Shown: in pieces, positions 1 through 10,055 of the stretch
How the letters are laid out: every line of letters begins with the position of its first letter
Numbering within the stretch: position 1 is the first letter of the stretch
NCBI GenBank assembly: GCA_049999765.1
Contig: JBNGIQ010008999.1
Span: forward strand, 1 to 45,034
Direction of reading: 5' to 3'
Source: Phaeoceros laevis
Lineage: Eukaryota; Anthocerotophyta; Anthocerotopsida; Notothyladales
Length of the DNA stretch: 45,034 nucleotides
The notes under the pieces: generated by a model
What the model was told of the DNA's origin: nothing
What the model saw: the letters and a program-made list of their open reading frames with translations, nothing else
The model's database searches: none
Translations under genes and position numbers: made by a program

Positions 1-2140
1 AATACACAATATTGATTTACAACTTGCAATACTATTGAAGGAAGAATGTGTCATTGCCATATCAAAGCATGTAGTATAATTGAATAGGTAATGCACGAAT
101 ATCGTAATATTGAGTAAAACGTATTTTTTTCATATTACTACGCTAACAAAAAATTATTGACACCAAGACTTATTAACATCCATCCTATCATGTTTTGGTT
201 TTGAAATGGGCTTGTTTCATCACCCTCCCCGAAAAGCCTCCATTTCAGGAGATTTTTTCAAAAGCAAAAGAATATTGCTTCAATATTTATTCATCTCTAT
301 TTTACCTGGTTATGTCCATTTGTTTGAAATAGTGATGTATCAATATTGATTCAATTTGACATTGAAACAATATTGTTGTGGCATTCACTCAGCCGACATA
401 AATAGCATTGAATCAGCGTTGTTTAAATATTCCACGGTTCACTGACGCTTTTAATATTGATTCAACACTGAAATGGAGGACCTGGAAGTTCGTGATGATG
501 GGCAACTGTATGTCCAAAGCAAACACACACATATTGCGTTTGCAGTATATATGTGTGTGAAGAGGTAAAAAATGTCCTACTCTATTTTTTACCTTGGACA
601 GATCTGAATGACTTTCACTGTAGGCATGCATAGCTGATTACTATGCTAGGCATGAAGGTTGCCTTGAAGACAGGCTATGTGGAAAAATTCAGGTACCTGT
701 AAAAAAGACATGGAACATGTGATTTTGGCAGACTGCTAACAGATTCCATGTGGCCAAGACTTGGCTTGACAGTGTAAACAGGATAAATCTTGGCATAGGT
801 TAACCAAGACCACCCAACGTGGGTCATGCAGCTGTATACATTATACTTTATTTAGGCAGTCAAGATTTGGCGGCAACAGCGCAAAGTGGAGGTCTCGAGA
901 AGACCTTTTATGATTGAGTCAGATGATCATTATCTCCAGCTAGTAACACCACAGTGGACCGCATCACAACCAGTATGTTTTCTAAGATAGAAAATCCTGC
1001 TAGATCATGATTCTTTCTCTCTCTCTGCCGCCTACTATTTTTTTAAGTGATCACAATCAATGTGACCAGACCGACTGGGACTTCTAACACCGTCTCCGAT
1101 GAAACGAGGTTCTTCTCAGACCCCATTTTGGTCCTCAATTTACTATTTTTTGTGTCAAAAAAACGTTTTGCTTCGTCAAAATGCACGTTTCTCGCGTTTT
1201 TCTGAACACGATGGGTACAAAGCAGCCAAAAACGTGTACATGCTCACACAAAACCCTGTTTATAGCGTTATTAACAAACATGTTGACCTAGTTTGCTATC
1301 TCCCGCTACCCACCGCCCTATTCAAAACCCTAAGAGCATGCATCATCAGCACTTCCTAATCCTGTGGTTCACTGTCCTGGTCTACATTACCGCACGCCCC
1401 TCCACTATCTGTTACTTCCCCCGCGTGAGCCTCTGTGTCCTCCACCACTTCAACCACGTCGTCAATATTCATCCTTGAGATTACACCGAAAGTTGGGATA
1501 GGGATCGAGGCCGGCGCCTTTGCTTAGGGCTTGATCTGGGGCTAGGTACCGGATGTCCGGTATCTGCAGTGCCATGGTCTACCATGTTGGCAGGCTCTTC
1601 AACGGGCTCACCTTCCGCCACGCTTAGCTAAACACCCAAGGCGTCCCAGATCTCCAGCACGAATTGCAAACATTGCCACCTAAACGAGCAATTTCACGAA
1701 AAAAACCTACCCCTAAGTGCTTGCTGCCATCCCGGATGTCCGGGACCATGCCCTAAAAAAGGCCAATTTTCCATAAAAGTGTGTTTTTTGAAGTTTTGCG
1801 TCGTGCTTTGGACAGTCAAAACAGCCCCTACAGTGCTCGGATTGTTGCGTGTGAGGTATTAAAATGACCACCGTTTTACTACGCATCTTTTGATATATAG
1901 CACATCAATAGCCGGTACCTGACGCCTCCGCTATAAGGATGCAAAAGCTGCTAACAAGGGTTTGGGGTTTGGTGCGTTTTTTAAGCGATTCTTGCAGTTC
2001 AAGGAAGTTGACATTTCAAAAGCAAAGTGGGAAATATGCTACAAGATAACGGACCCTGATGGGACCGTTAACCTCCTCAAATATAAACACACACACATAC
2101 ACACAAGATATCCTCCATGTGTATTGTCATAACAAGACCT
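1..2140. other. AT-rich intergenic DNA, no gene recognised
   Basis: I find no convincing gene here; the short open frames have no recognisable domain. The first 460 bases carry repeated AATATTG motifs (for example 7-14, 105-112, 271-277, 341-348, 368-375 and 451-458), some followed by ATTCAA. Two short perfect inverted repeats with GGATGTCC at their centre lie at 1547-1562 and 1731-1744. The stretch joins the transposon-rich block downstream and is probably old repeat sequence. Confidence 0.5.
2053..2104 (+). repeat. Repeat tail, copy 1 (simple-repeat 3' end)
   Basis: The block GGACCCTGATGGGACC, a few bases, then AACCTCCTCAAATA runs straight into an imperfect (AC)n tract. The same block recurs at about 6700 on the plus strand and at about 7330-7365 on the minus strand, each time ending in a simple repeat. 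A shared 3' end with a variable simple-repeat tail is typical of LINE or SINE retrotransposons. This copy lacks the upstream part shared by the other two. Confidence 0.6.
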
Positions 2141-2217
2141 GTCACTAAATTAATATAAAAATGCAATATTTGATAATTAGCGACGCATGCACATTTATAT
2201 TAACATAAAGTTGAAAT

Positions 2218-2650
2218 TTGTGTGGGACGTTACCGCGGCAAACAGGCACTGTTGGGCTAATCAAGAGGGAGCTGTTCGAAAATAGGACTGACCCAGAAGA
2301 GGTTGATGGCCATCTGTCTGCCGCTGAGCAGAATGAGTCGGATGATGATGACGATGCGGAATCCACCGACCGCGAGGAAAACCTGGACGCATGTGAGGTC
2401 GATGGCCTACTACTTGGAGAGGAACCAACATCCCCTAGAATTTTCAATTTCGATATTCCTCACCTTTGTTCTGGTGAAAGGGGTGGCGCGGGTGTCAAGA
2501 TCCAAGGAAGATGGCAGCGGCGAAGGCAGCGATGACATGTCTGCAGGCCCTTGTCCGCCTAGGCCACCTAACACCGAGGCAACAGATGCATCCGATGCGG
2601 ATGTGGGGGGTAGTGCGGATTTCAGTGATGGCTTCACGGCTGAGGCTTAG
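2218..2650 (+). other. Possible coding relic, acidic, two overlapping frames
   Basis: Two overlapping plus-strand frames are open here. The first (2218-2535) has an Asp/Glu-rich stretch with a run of five Asp; the second (2303-2650) ends in a Pro/Ala/Asp-rich tail. No domain is recognisable. The position between a repeat tail and a LINE fragment suggests a decayed transposon protein, but this is inference, and neither frame can be called a gene. Confidence 0.2.
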
Positions 2651-3001
2651 AGTGAAAAGACATGGATCGCGTAACAAATCCTGGCTGTCCGGGATACTAG
2701 TTAAGTGTTTGTTTGCCCTTTTTTTTGGGAATGCGATAAGTGGCCTAAGCCCTAAACCGTTAAAAACGTTAAAACAACACTTCACTATTTCTGGCCACAT
2801 ACTGTAGAGTTATCGGGAACCAAGGAGTCAACAAAAAGCAGTTTTTTTCTGAACCCAGCTCAAAAACGGGTTTTTTTGAGGGTCCAGAAGTGGCCATTTT
2901 AGGAACCAGGAGCGGTTCCTATTTCATGGAGACCTTGTCACCAGCATTGTTCGATCCAAGTAAAAACGGATCACGGGCGATTGGCATCATTTTAGAGTAA
3001 T

Positions 3002-3320
3002 ATGGGACTTAAAGAAGGATGTCCACAATCCCCTACATCATTTGCAGTCTACTTACAACAAGTGCAAAAACGATTCAGGGAGGCCACAGATGGATGCACC
3101 GCAGTTGTTGGGACTCGCCATCGCCATGCTTTTGTTTGCAGACGATATCGTACTGTTGTCACTTTCACCAGCTAGATTACGAACGCAACTTCACATGTTC
3201 AATGAGTTTTGTCAGCAATTCCATTTGGAGGTCAACCTAAAAAAGACCTCAGTACTTATTTTCAACGATGCAGGCACATCCATTACACCTTGCCACCACA
3301 CCTACAGTACGTCCTTCAGA
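3002..3320 (+). mobile_element. Degenerate LINE (non-LTR) reverse transcriptase fragment
   Basis: From 3002 one frame encodes GLKEGCPQSPTSFAVYL, close to the non-LTR reverse transcriptase signature G-x-x-QGCPLSP-x-LF. About 90 bases on, after a frameshift, another frame gives LLFADDIVLLS, the FADD catalytic motif of LINE reverse transcriptases, followed by EFCQQFHLEVNLKKT, which fits the next conserved block. The fragment covers only part of the palm domain, is frameshifted and has no flanking ORF, so it is a dead 5'-truncated relic. It directly abuts the copia remnant at about 3330. Confidence 0.75.
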
Positions 3321-3329
3321 CGTGTCCTT

Positions 3330-4990
3330 GGAGGCTGAAGATTCTCCTGATGAGCTGGCAATCTTTGATGCGTCTTCACATAGCATCTCTTAGCCCGAAG
3401 AGTTGTTTGACATTTCCTGTGAAGAGGAGGATGGGTTGGATCATTTTGAAGAGATGGACCCTGAACATTGGACTTTGGCATCACATGAAATTCAAGAGGA
3501 GCTGGAAGTTGCTGAGGAACCAATTGACATACCTGTTACCAATGTTGGGCTGCCTGAGGCTCCACTGGAGGCTCCAACTCCAGTAACACATGTGACCTGT
3601 ACGAACTGGATCTACTCCTGTCCCCTATGACCCTGGACAGTGGTCTAGCTATAGTAGGCACAATCACACCAACTGGGAATCAGGCACTGTTACAGCAAGT
3701 TTACCAACATCATCTACAGGTGAGGAGCAAGTGGGGGACTCATTAGATGAGGATGTCTCTGCACTCATGGCAGCACTACAAGACATGTCGTCGTTGTCTC
3801 TCACCATGGAGGACGTAAAGCGTCCGTCGGCAGTGACTACTGGTCACCCTGCAGATTCTATAAACATGAAGAGTGCTTACAGCGGGCATGATGGTGTTCA
3901 CTAGAAGAAGGCTGTGCAGGAGGAGTAAGACTCTTTAATTGAAAATGGTACCTTGTCTCTTTAGCAACTCCCTCCTGGCAGGCGTGCAATATCCAACAAA
4001 TGGGTATTCAAGACGAATTTCAAGTAGGATGGTTCCATTGGACGTTACAAAGCTAGGCTTGTTGTGCTAGGGTTTCATATGTAGCAACTTGGGGAAGATT
4101 ACTTTGAGACTTTTGCACCAGTTGTCAAGTTCCCCACATTGCGTTTGGTGTTGGCACTCACAGTGACCTAGATTTGCAACAAATAGACGTCAGAATAGTG
4201 TTTCTATATGGAACGCTAGAAGAAGAAATATACATGTCGTAGCCTGAAGGTTACCTACAGCCAGGAAAAGAGAACCTGGTGTGCAAGATGCACAAGACTA
4301 TTTACGGACTCAAACAGAGTCCCAGAACGTGGCAAACAAGAATCAATAATGTTCTGGTGAGCTGCAGATTCACAAAAGGTACAGCACACTCAAATTTGTA
4401 TATACTGAAAAGGAAGGGTGCTTATTTGCTGCTCCTTATGTACGTGGACGACCTCATCATGGTGGCATCCATTGGCCCCAACAGCTTAATGCAGACTGTT
4501 CGAAACTTGTTGAAGTCTGATTTGACATGACTGACATTGGCGAGCTGAAGTTTTGTTTGGGCGTTGAGGTAACTTGAGATCTGTCATTGCCTACATCTTC
4601 ATAGTGGCAACCGTGCCCTTGTCCTGGTCCTGCAAAACACCAACATCTGCCTCTCAAGCACCGAGGCAGAATATAAGACTGTAACTGTTGCTGCCAAAGA
4701 GGCCATCTGAGATCGAAGGTGTCTTCAAGATGCTAGCCATAAGCTAGAGGTACCCACTTTATTGCACTACGATAATCAAGGAGCCATAGCTTTGGCCAAC
4801 AATCCGATCTTCCATGCAAGAACGAAGCACATAGAAGTGCATCACCTTTCATTCGTGAAGTGGTGGCTAGTGGAGAGATTACCCTGACCTATATTAATAC
4901 GCTGGAGAATCCTACCGACATCTTGAGCAAGGCATTGCCAAGTGAGGTTCATTTGAAACATTGGAAACATTGTGAGTAGCTTGGCTTGAT
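3330..4990 (+). mobile_element. Ty1/copia-type pol remnant (RT and RNase H), frameshifted
   Basis: An acidic linker (about 3400-3630) is followed by a broken copia reverse transcriptase. Recognisable pieces are a PPGRRAISNKWVFKTKF-like block near 3965-4020, APVVKFPTLRLVLAL near 4120-4160, KTIYGLKQSPRTW near 4288-4330 and the catalytic block LLLMYVDDLIM near 4432-4464. From about 4650 the RNase H region follows, with STEAEY, then HYDNQGAIALANNP and a RTKHIEVHHLSFV block, and ends in a tail where the typical TPTDILSKALP is altered. Many stops and frameshifts, plus loss of the segment between RT and RNase H, make it non-functional. No intact gag or integrase is seen. Confidence 0.85.
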
Positions 4991-5640
4991 ACCTGAAGAT
5001 AGGAAGACATCAAGTCAGCGCAAGACCTAGACAGACCTGAAATTGCTAGCTTGCATGCAATTAGTAGAGTCAGAACATACATGCTATTCTTGCATGCAAT
5101 ATCGTCAAGCTGGTAATTCCTAGCCAGGTACTGTCCACACGAACACAAACACAAGTCAGCACCTCACTCGTTAGCTGCACAAAAGAGCGTCACACAGCTG
5201 CATGAGAAGAAAGGCCACTGCTGGTACCATAAAAGTTGATGGATTGGGTTGGAGGACTAGAGTGTATGCAACTGCGTTTCATCCGAAGACCGGTCCTTCG
5301 ACACAAGCAGCTAGCAGGGGCCCAATTCTCTCCAGCGCAAGTGATGGTGTATCCCTTGTGATTGCCAGTGGGGAGTTGCTTGCGGCGCTCTAGCGATAGA
5401 TGCTGAGTTTTGCAAAAGGAAAAATGGATGTCTACCCACACGGCCAACACAACAGCTGCTCTCAAGTTGCTAGGAGAGAAGTCCCGCTCTACCTCAAGCT
5501 CCGCCACTAGATTCTCAAGGCGACATAGCCACTGGCCAAGCTGAAAGTGGAGTAGGCGTAGGAACCTAGCGACCAAGCTCAATAGCGTCAAAGTATCTGC
5601 ACAGCATCTCGGATATGTTAAGTAGTGCGGTTTGAGTGGG
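4990..5640. other. Sequence between copia pol relic and possible LTR
   Basis: No conserved domain is visible. There are open frames on both strands (a 133-codon one on minus, 5190-5591), but they lack similarity I can recognise and overlap one another. The stretch probably belongs to the decayed copia insertion or is older filler. Confidence 0.35.
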
Positions 5641-5642
5641 GT

Positions 5643-5850
5643 TGTTGGGGTTTAGATTAGTTTACTCTTTTACATTCAACCCGCACTTTAGGGTTTGTCT
5701 ATAGGGGTTAGGAGGTAGTTACAATTGCTAAGTCAGATATGGACAGTCACATTCATGTGATAATTTATGTAAGTCACTCACGTGATGTCCACTATCTTCT
5801 TAATTTTACAATCTACCTAGCAACCTGTGCATTCTCTCATTTTCTACACC
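5643..5850 (+). repeat. Possible copia LTR (solo or 3')
   Basis: A purine-rich GAGTGGGG tract sits just before TGTTGGGGTTTAG at 5643, which resembles the polypurine tract and LTR start of copia elements. The segment ends plausibly at CTACA near 5848. No second copy of this sequence is seen in the window, so the call rests on the boundary motifs and on the pol relic upstream. Confidence 0.3.
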
Positions 5851-6240
5851 ACCTGGCAGCAACGGCAGACCGCGGCAGCAACTAGCGGTGGTAGGCAGCA
5901 CTCAGCGATGCCAGGCAGTGGTGAGCACCGGGAGCAGTAATTAAGGTGGTGAGCAGGATCGATGAGTAGCAGCGGAAGAGAGCGGTGCAAGACTGAGTTG
6001 CGGCAAAGGAGATAGACAACAGGAGTTTGCATGAGCAGGGAGCAAGAGCAGCATGTAGCAGGCAGTGTGGTGAGCAAGCACCTGGAGGTGGTAATGAGAA
6101 GAAGGGAGTGGTAGGCAGCTGGAGATGGTAACGAAAAGAAGGGAGTGGCAGGCAGTAGGAGGAGCTTGGAGCAACATCCGGTAGCAAACAGTGTGGTGAG
6201 CGGGTCGCAAGCAATGTGGTGAGCAGGCAGGATGCATGGG
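5850..6240 (+). repeat. Degenerate purine-rich minisatellite
   Basis: Imperfect short repeats dominate: variants of GCAGTGTGGTGAGCA occur several times, and a unit containing GAAGAAGGGAGTGG followed by AGGCAG is repeated at about 6086-6155. The strong G/A bias keeps the complementary strand open for 161 codons, but that Cys/Leu/Ser/Pro-rich translation is a by-product of the repeat. Confidence 0.5.
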
Positions 6241-6554
6241 CGGCTGTTCCTTTTTTATGGCTTGCGAAGAAGAGTTGACTTGGGACTTCGCTTAAGAATT
6301 TGGCCTTTTTGATTTGAGAAAACTGTGGCTTGTGAAGGTGGGGACTACTTGATCGGGTCAGAGACACAAGGATGTGGTAGCAGGCCTCTGCTGTCTTCCA
6401 ACATGGGCACAGATGGACAAGACATAGATGGTTGTAAGCAAGGTTGACATAGGTGGTTGTTAGCGAGCTGTCTGTTTTGTAGTGCCTTGCTGCTGGAGAT
6501 GTGTGCTTCTTCTACCACTTACGCTCAGCATTCTAGGCCTTACTAGCCATATCT

Positions 6555-6745
6555 CCTTCTATCGTCCTCGATGATTTCAATATCGATCTACTAGACACTA
6601 AACATCCACACACTGGGTGACCGACGGCATACAACCTTGTAATTCACTTTCCTGTACCCGATAGCCAACGGGTGCCTGAATATGGGCAAGGGGGGGACCC
6701 TGATGGGATCGTGTCAACCTCCTCAAATAAGCAAAAACAAAAACA
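6555..6745 (+). repeat. Repeat tail, copy 2, with possible LINE endonuclease scrap
   Basis: From about 6645 the sequence holds CTGTACCCGATAGCC, a GGGTGCC block, a G7 run, ACCCTGATGGGATCG and AACCTCCTCAAATA, ending in an AAAAC-type simple repeat. It matches the inverted copy at 7325-7412 over about 90 bases with roughly three quarters of positions alike by eye. Just upstream (about 6563-6620) one frame reads VLDDFNIDLLD, which resembles the DFN motif of LINE endonucleases, but it is too short to be sure. Confidence 0.5.
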
Positions 6746-7309
6746 AACAAAAATGTTAACTGCATTCATGGTATCTATCGAGTTGCCGTCTATTTTTTGC
6801 CGAGCAACAACCAGATACAATTCTTAACTTGATCATGTATGGACGAATATACTAGCAGATCAATATAAATTTGGAGTCACCGCCACATATTGGACATATC
6901 ACAATCCTATCCACATAGCATACCAGCAGCCTGTGAGGATGGCAACAGCGTGAGCATTTGTCCCACACTATCCATGAAGGTGTTGTTTTGCTTGCCTAGC
7001 TTTGAAAGCATTTACTGACCCTCTGACACTGTGCAGGCTCTAGCCTCTCGTGTGAAGGAACGCAAGGGACATGATCCTGGTGCTAGAACACAACCCAAGC
7101 GAGCAAGCTTTTTCGCAATCGTGATTTCAAGCCAACAGCATCAGCTGAGCAACAACTAAGCCAAACCTAAGACGCTCATGCGCGTTTGTTAAATTGTCAT
7201 ACACACCAAGTAGGGCCTAGCCCTTCATAGGGCGATTTATTTGTTATGTGAATAGTCCATGAGTCCGTGTGACCTGACACTTAACATCAGTACGGCTATG
7301 ACTATGTGT

Positions 7310-7412
7310 GTGTGTGTGTATGTGTGGATATTTGAGGAGGTTAGATGGTCCCATTGAGGGTCCCCCCTTTGCCCTGAATTTGGGCACCCACAGGCTATTG
7401 GGTACAGTAAAG
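7310..7412 (-). repeat. Repeat tail, copy 3, inverted
   Basis: Read on the minus strand this is CTGTACCCAATAGCC, GGGTGCCC, a G7 run, ACCCTCAATGGGACC and AACCTCCTCAAATA, followed by a (CA)n tract, which appears on the plus strand as GTGTGTGTG at about 7305-7320. It is the inverted counterpart of the copy at 6645-6745, about 0.6 kb away. Confidence 0.6.
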
Positions 7413-7439
7413 TAGAAAGAAAGGTAGTTTTGGTCACCC

Positions 7440-7870
7440 CGAGATTGGGTGGGAGTTGGGCCGGTTTGTCAAAAGGGTTTAACAGGTTACACGTTGTTTT
7501 TACTAGTTACAAAAGAAGTTAAAGGAAAATTCGGATGCCTTTTTCATAGGGCTATCTGGGCATGTAATTTTTTTTCCAAAATAACACGTGTCGGCCAGAT
7601 TACCTCCTGGGAAAAAAGTCGTAAACAGTTTTGACCGGTTTATCGTGGGAAAAGGGTCACATCCCTAAACGGTTTGACCGGTTTGATCGGTTTGAGCAGG
7701 TTCTAAACGAGTCAAATAGTTTAAAATTTTTAAAAACTTCAAACACTTCAAAAAGGGCAATAAAGTCAACCCTAATGCCTACTTCTTCATGCACATTTTA
7801 TCTGTCTCCTATCTTTGAAATCCTTCAAAGTTCATAAACAGCATCCCAATCAACCTCAGCCAAGGATGAA
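7440..7870. other. AT-rich spacer with GGTTTGACC/GGTTTGATC iterations
   Basis: No gene is recognised. Around 7630-7710 the motif CGGTTTGA or CCGGTTTGA is iterated four or more times at about 10-base spacing, giving a short degenerate direct repeat. Small open frames here have no recognisable product. Confidence 0.4.
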
Positions 7871-7885
7871 CCATTAATGGACACT

Positions 7886-7975
7886 TAGCGAGGCCAAGAC
7901 TCATTAGATGCATACGAATAAACCAAGGCCAAGGCTCATTAGATAAAAAAAAGCAAGGCCAAGGCTCATCAATAT
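7886..7975 (+). repeat. Three-copy imperfect direct repeat
   Basis: The unit AGGCCAAGGCTCATTAGAT or a close variant appears three times (starting near 7891, 7927 and 7955), separated by short A-rich spacers. It is a short local minisatellite about 0.5 kb upstream of the LTV1 promoter. Confidence 0.6.
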
Positions 7976-7994
7976 ATAGGAATAAGGTTGGTAT

Positions 7995-8085
7995 GAGAGG
8001 GCTCTAGGAGAGTCAAGAACACACCACCTCTCTTTCCCCAAGCCCAATGCTCTACCAATTGAGTACTTTCCCGAACTAACTCGTT
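7995..8085 (-). pseudogene. tRNA-like relic, possibly a tRNA-derived SINE head
   Basis: On the minus strand the segment contains GTACTCAATTGGTAGAGC, which matches the D-arm/box A region of many tRNAs. About 35 bases later comes GTTCTTGACTC, a poor version of the T-arm/box B. A clean acceptor stem and anticodon arm cannot be folded, so it is not a working tRNA. A decayed tRNA gene or SINE head is the best explanation. Confidence 0.35.
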
Positions 8086-8421
8086 GTTAGTTTTACAAGT
8101 TATAACCATTTTAACAAGATTGAATTTTTTTAAACTCAAACCATTTAAAAAAATTCAAACCGGATTCAAGGGCGCTGAAATCGTATTTCTGCAAATTCAG
8201 GACCCTCGACCGAATTACCCTCATCTGAACTGAAAAGGTCAGTGACTCGATTACCCCAATCTAAAAAGGTCAAAAAAACCTTTTTTTAAACAGGTCAAAT
8301 TCCCACCCTGCCCCGAGAGCGGAGAGCGGCGGTAGCGCTTCGTAGTCCGGGGGTACAGCTTCAGAGTTAGGTTTAGGGCTCCTCGGCCTCGGAAGACTTT
8401 TGTGTGCTGTGCGCGCGTCGT

Positions 8422-8430
8422 CTATATAAG
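8422..8430 (+). promoter_or_regulatory. TATA box of the LTV1 gene
   Basis: CTATATAAG lies 92 bases upstream of the LTV1 start codon in an otherwise GC-rich leader. Position and sequence fit a canonical plant TATA element. Confidence 0.6.
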
Positions 8431-8521
8431 GCAGACGGGGTGTACGTCCCAGCCAGGGGTGTAGAAGGTTGAAGCTGGGGTACGAAGCAGCTACCGTGGC
8501 TCATATAGCACAAGATTCAAC

Positions 8522-9994
8522 ATGGGCAAGAAAAAGTTTGTGGACAAGAAGTCTTCTGCCACCTACGCAATTGTTTGTGCGGACTCCAACGACACCGTTG
8601 GGGACTCTTCATCCTCCCATGTGTTTGTCCGGGTTGGTGGGGGCGCAGCTTGTGTGCCTGGCATTGAAGCAAACGACCCAGCTGATATTGTGGATACCGT
8701 GGCGGAGTGGGGCACCGGTGCTGCTGCCACAAACAGGAGTGCTATAAATGGCCTGCAGGGCACTGCACTGTCACCTGATGCGAGGGCAGAAATTGAAGCT
8801 TGTGGTTTTCCCGACGATGGTTACAATTACTTGCAGCACCTCAGGACTATAGACGGGCATGGCTCCTTTGTACCGGCCATTAAGTCCGGCGTTCCGAGTT
8901 TGCGGCCGGATATTAGGGTTGACGATGCTCGCGTCGCAGCCTCCAGCTCAATGCCGGCGGTGAGAGATCATGAAGATGCAATGGCTTCGGATTCCGCGCA
9001 AGGATATACCGGGGCTGCTGTTGCCGAGTTGACTGGTGAAGCTTTGGAGGACGAGCAGTTTATGAACAACTTCTCTGATGATACAGGGGACGAGCTTGAT
9101 GACGACTTTGTTGTCCGTGCAAATGGAATGGTCTCTATTCCTGCGGTGCCCAAAACCGTTGGTATCTGTGTGAAGGAGTTCCCGGGTAGGTCGGACTCTT
9201 CACTTAGGTTGCAAGATGGGGAGAGGCCTAGTCGCAGGTTGGATCTTCAATTTGAGAAGCTAGTCTTAAGGGAGTATGATGACGATTGCTTCGATGGACC
9301 CGACAGTGAGTGTTCTGGAAGCGAAGGACTTGGAACTCCTGACGGAGGATCACCTAGAATTTCCCTGCAGAAGGATGACGCTTCTGAACTGCTTTTGAGT
9401 GGTGTGTGTGGAGCACTTCCAGCAACTTTGTCTGAGGATCAGGGATCCTGGCGATCTGCTTTGTCCGCTGCTGTAAAGAGATGCGTGGTTTCTGAAGGTA
9501 TGAGTGTTACTGACGCCGAAGCCTACTCAACTGACGGAGAATTTGAAACAGAGATGGGGAGAGCTTGGGATTGTGACACTATCGTTTTGACATTGTCGAA
9601 TTTGGATAATCACCCTGCCACGATTGAGGATCCGTTGAGGTCAAAGAAGTTGCAGTCTGTTCTTGCAGGGGCTCTCAGGTTGGGCAAGGGCATGTGCCCA
9701 CCGAACACAGACAAGCGGGACTTACCATCATCAACAAATTGCAAGGACAGAAACACTGCCCTCCGTCTTTCTACTGCCAAAAGCCACGCCGATGTACAAG
9801 AGCAGGTCGACAGTAGCACAAGTCCCACGATTACTCCAAGTCGCCAAAGCCGGAAAGAGCACAAGGTAGCGGTAAAGCAGGCAAGGCGGGAAGCAAGGGT
9901 CGCGAAAAAGGCACTGAAGGTACAGTATAGAGACGACCGGGCACAAGCTCAGCACGTTGCTGCTCATGGAATGATTGGAGCATTACGGTTGTAA
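8522..9994 (+). CDS. LTV1: LTV1 homologue, 40S ribosomal subunit biogenesis factor
   Basis: An intronless 490-codon frame. The N-terminus MGKKKFVDKKSSAT is the signature start of LTV1, followed by an FVRV block (about residue 35) and PDDGYNYLQHLR (about 96-107), which matches the conserved PDDGYNYLLHLR block. Acidic stretches follow, then KLVLREYDDD (about residue 246) and a basic C-terminal helix with KEHKVAVKQARREAR and a terminal AL-R-L, all as in the family. In yeast and plants LTV1 is a non-ribosomal factor acting on small-subunit assembly and export. The start is fixed by the conserved MGKKKF and by the TATA box at 8422. The last coding bases are duplicated downstream (9930-10055). Lack of introns contrasts with the intron-rich neighbours. 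Confidence 0.9.
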   Translation: MGKKKFVDKKSSATYAIVCADSNDTVGDSSSSHVFVRVGGGAACVPGIEANDPADIVDTVAEWGTGAAATNRSAINGLQGTALSPDARAEIEACGFPDDGYNYLQHLRTIDGHGSFVPAIKSGVPSLRPDIRVDDARVAASSSMPAVRDHEDAMASDSAQGYTGAAVAELTGEALEDEQFMNNFSDDTGDELDDDFVVRANGMVSIPAVPKTVGICVKEFPGRSDSSLRLQDGERPSRRLDLQFEKLVLREYDDDCFDGPDSECSGSEGLGTPDGGSPRISLQKDDASELLLSGVCGALPATLSEDQGSWRSALSAAVKRCVVSEGMSVTDAEAYSTDGEFETEMGRAWDCDTIVLTLSNLDNHPATIEDPLRSKKLQSVLAGALRLGKGMCPPNTDKRDLPSSTNCKDRNTALRLSTAKSHADVQEQVDSSTSPTITPSRQSRKEHKVAVKQARREARVAKKALKVQYRDDRAQAQHVAAHGMIGALRL

Positions 9995-10055
9995 AAACGA
10001 GACGACCGGGCACAAGCTCAGCACGTTGCTGCTCATGCAATACGGTTGTAAAAAC
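9930..10055 (+). repeat. Tandem duplication of the LTV1 3' coding end
   Basis: Bases 9930-9998, which hold the last codons of LTV1, its stop and AAAAC, are repeated immediately downstream at 9999-10055, apart from a 12-base deletion. The second copy still reads RDDRAQAQHVAAHAIRL then stop, so it could encode an alternative C-terminus with the conserved IRL-type ending. As it lies after the first stop it is probably 3' UTR. Confidence 0.85.

Noticed and set aside
5882-6367. 161-codon minus-strand ORF rich in Cys, Leu, Ser and Pro
   Set aside because: It is the complement of a purine-rich minisatellite; the translation repeats with the DNA and shows no domain.
7995-8085. Functional tRNA gene on the minus strand
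   Set aside because: Box A is good, but box B, the acceptor stem and the anticodon arm do not form; kept only as a relic.
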